64,000 bases of DNA, from positions 2,108,001 through 2,172,000 of the forward strand of contig NZ_JARUMJ010000001.1 of NCBI RefSeq assembly GCF_036898465.1. Reading direction: 5' to 3'. Positions within the stretch are counted from its first letter, which is position 1. The number at the start of each line of letters is the position of its first letter. This stretch comes from Streptomyces sp. B21-105 (lineage in GTDB: Bacteria; Actinomycetota; Actinomycetes; Streptomycetales; Streptomycetaceae). Positions 63,929-64,000 of this stretch are shown piece by piece. A program made the translations under genes and the position numbers. A model generated the notes under the pieces. That model saw only the letters and a program-made list of their open reading frames with translations. It was not told the DNA's origin and ran no database searches.

Positions 63929-64000
63929 GTGGCGGTCCAGGTACTGCACCTCTCACCTGCGGAAACAGGACATGCCTGCGCCACGGCTGGTAGCCGTGGC
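63929..64000 (+). CDS. Possible reading frame at the right edge (partial)
   Basis: A GTG behind GAGGAGGTGAGG opens a frame (AVQVLHLSPAETGHACATAG...) that runs through the last 24 codons of the window. Too short to identify; the ribosome site is good but the frame could be chance. Confidence 0.3.
   Translation, partial: MAVQVLHLSPAETGHACATAGSRG

Overview
This is a high-GC window from a streptomycete chromosome. The evidence is codon use with G or C in nearly every third position, a complete Pup-proteasome locus, mycothiol ligase mshC, chaplins, the gyl glycerol operon, and GTG/TTG starts behind GGAGG-type ribosome sites. From memory, gene content and order closely resemble the Streptomyces coelicolor region SCO1630 to SCO1676. 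I ran no search, so this is family and synteny recognition only.

Layout. 1-289: start of a sensor-like ATPase (CvnA9/RarA type), cut by the left edge. 763-8217: TetR regulator diverging from a four-gene operon of the kind long annotated as urea carboxylase and now attributed to guanidine catabolism (CgdA, CgdB, biotin carboxylase, allophanate hydrolase), with a perfect operator between them. 8414-12686: helY-like helicase, tatC, tatA. 12970-27259 (mostly minus strand): two small proteins, the pafC/pafB regulators, two FKBP prolyl isomerases, pafA, an MFS/LacI divergent pair, prcA, prcB, an endonuclease VII-like gene, pup, dop and arc. dop carries a one-base frameshift here.

27503-33198: ferredoxin, a membrane-anchored lipoprotein-like protein, trmI, a site-2 protease with an acidic repeat tail, a RecB-family nuclease and an orphan response regulator. 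33340-36608: two tandem oligopeptide-binding lipoproteins without permeases. 37083-41413: HAD hydrolase and metH. 41768-47032: gylR (IclR family), glpF, glpK, glpD; gylR and glpF share a 17-bp operator-like motif. 47219-52738: GntR regulator, PAC2 protein, mshC, and the actinobacterial trio SCO1664 family / DUF3090 / MSMEG_4193-type phosphatase.

52801-59675: CorA transporter, ferritin-like protein, F420-type oxidoreductase, aldo/keto reductase overlapping a RecD2-like protein whose ATPase motifs are degenerate. 59754-63504: an acidic conserved protein, a 62-residue protein, a long sortase-anchored chaplin, the short chaplin chpH and an M20 peptidase. 63717-63801 is tRNA-Leu(GAG), followed by a long inverted repeat and the start of an unidentified reading frame at the right edge.

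Functionally the window links nitrogen scavenging (guanidine to ammonia), glycerol uptake and oxidation, tagged-protein degradation with a DNA-damage regulator pair, redox thiol synthesis and aerial-hypha surface proteins. Many gene ends carry long GC-rich hairpins without strong T tracts, as is common in Streptomyces. No insertion sequence, CRISPR array or rRNA was seen.
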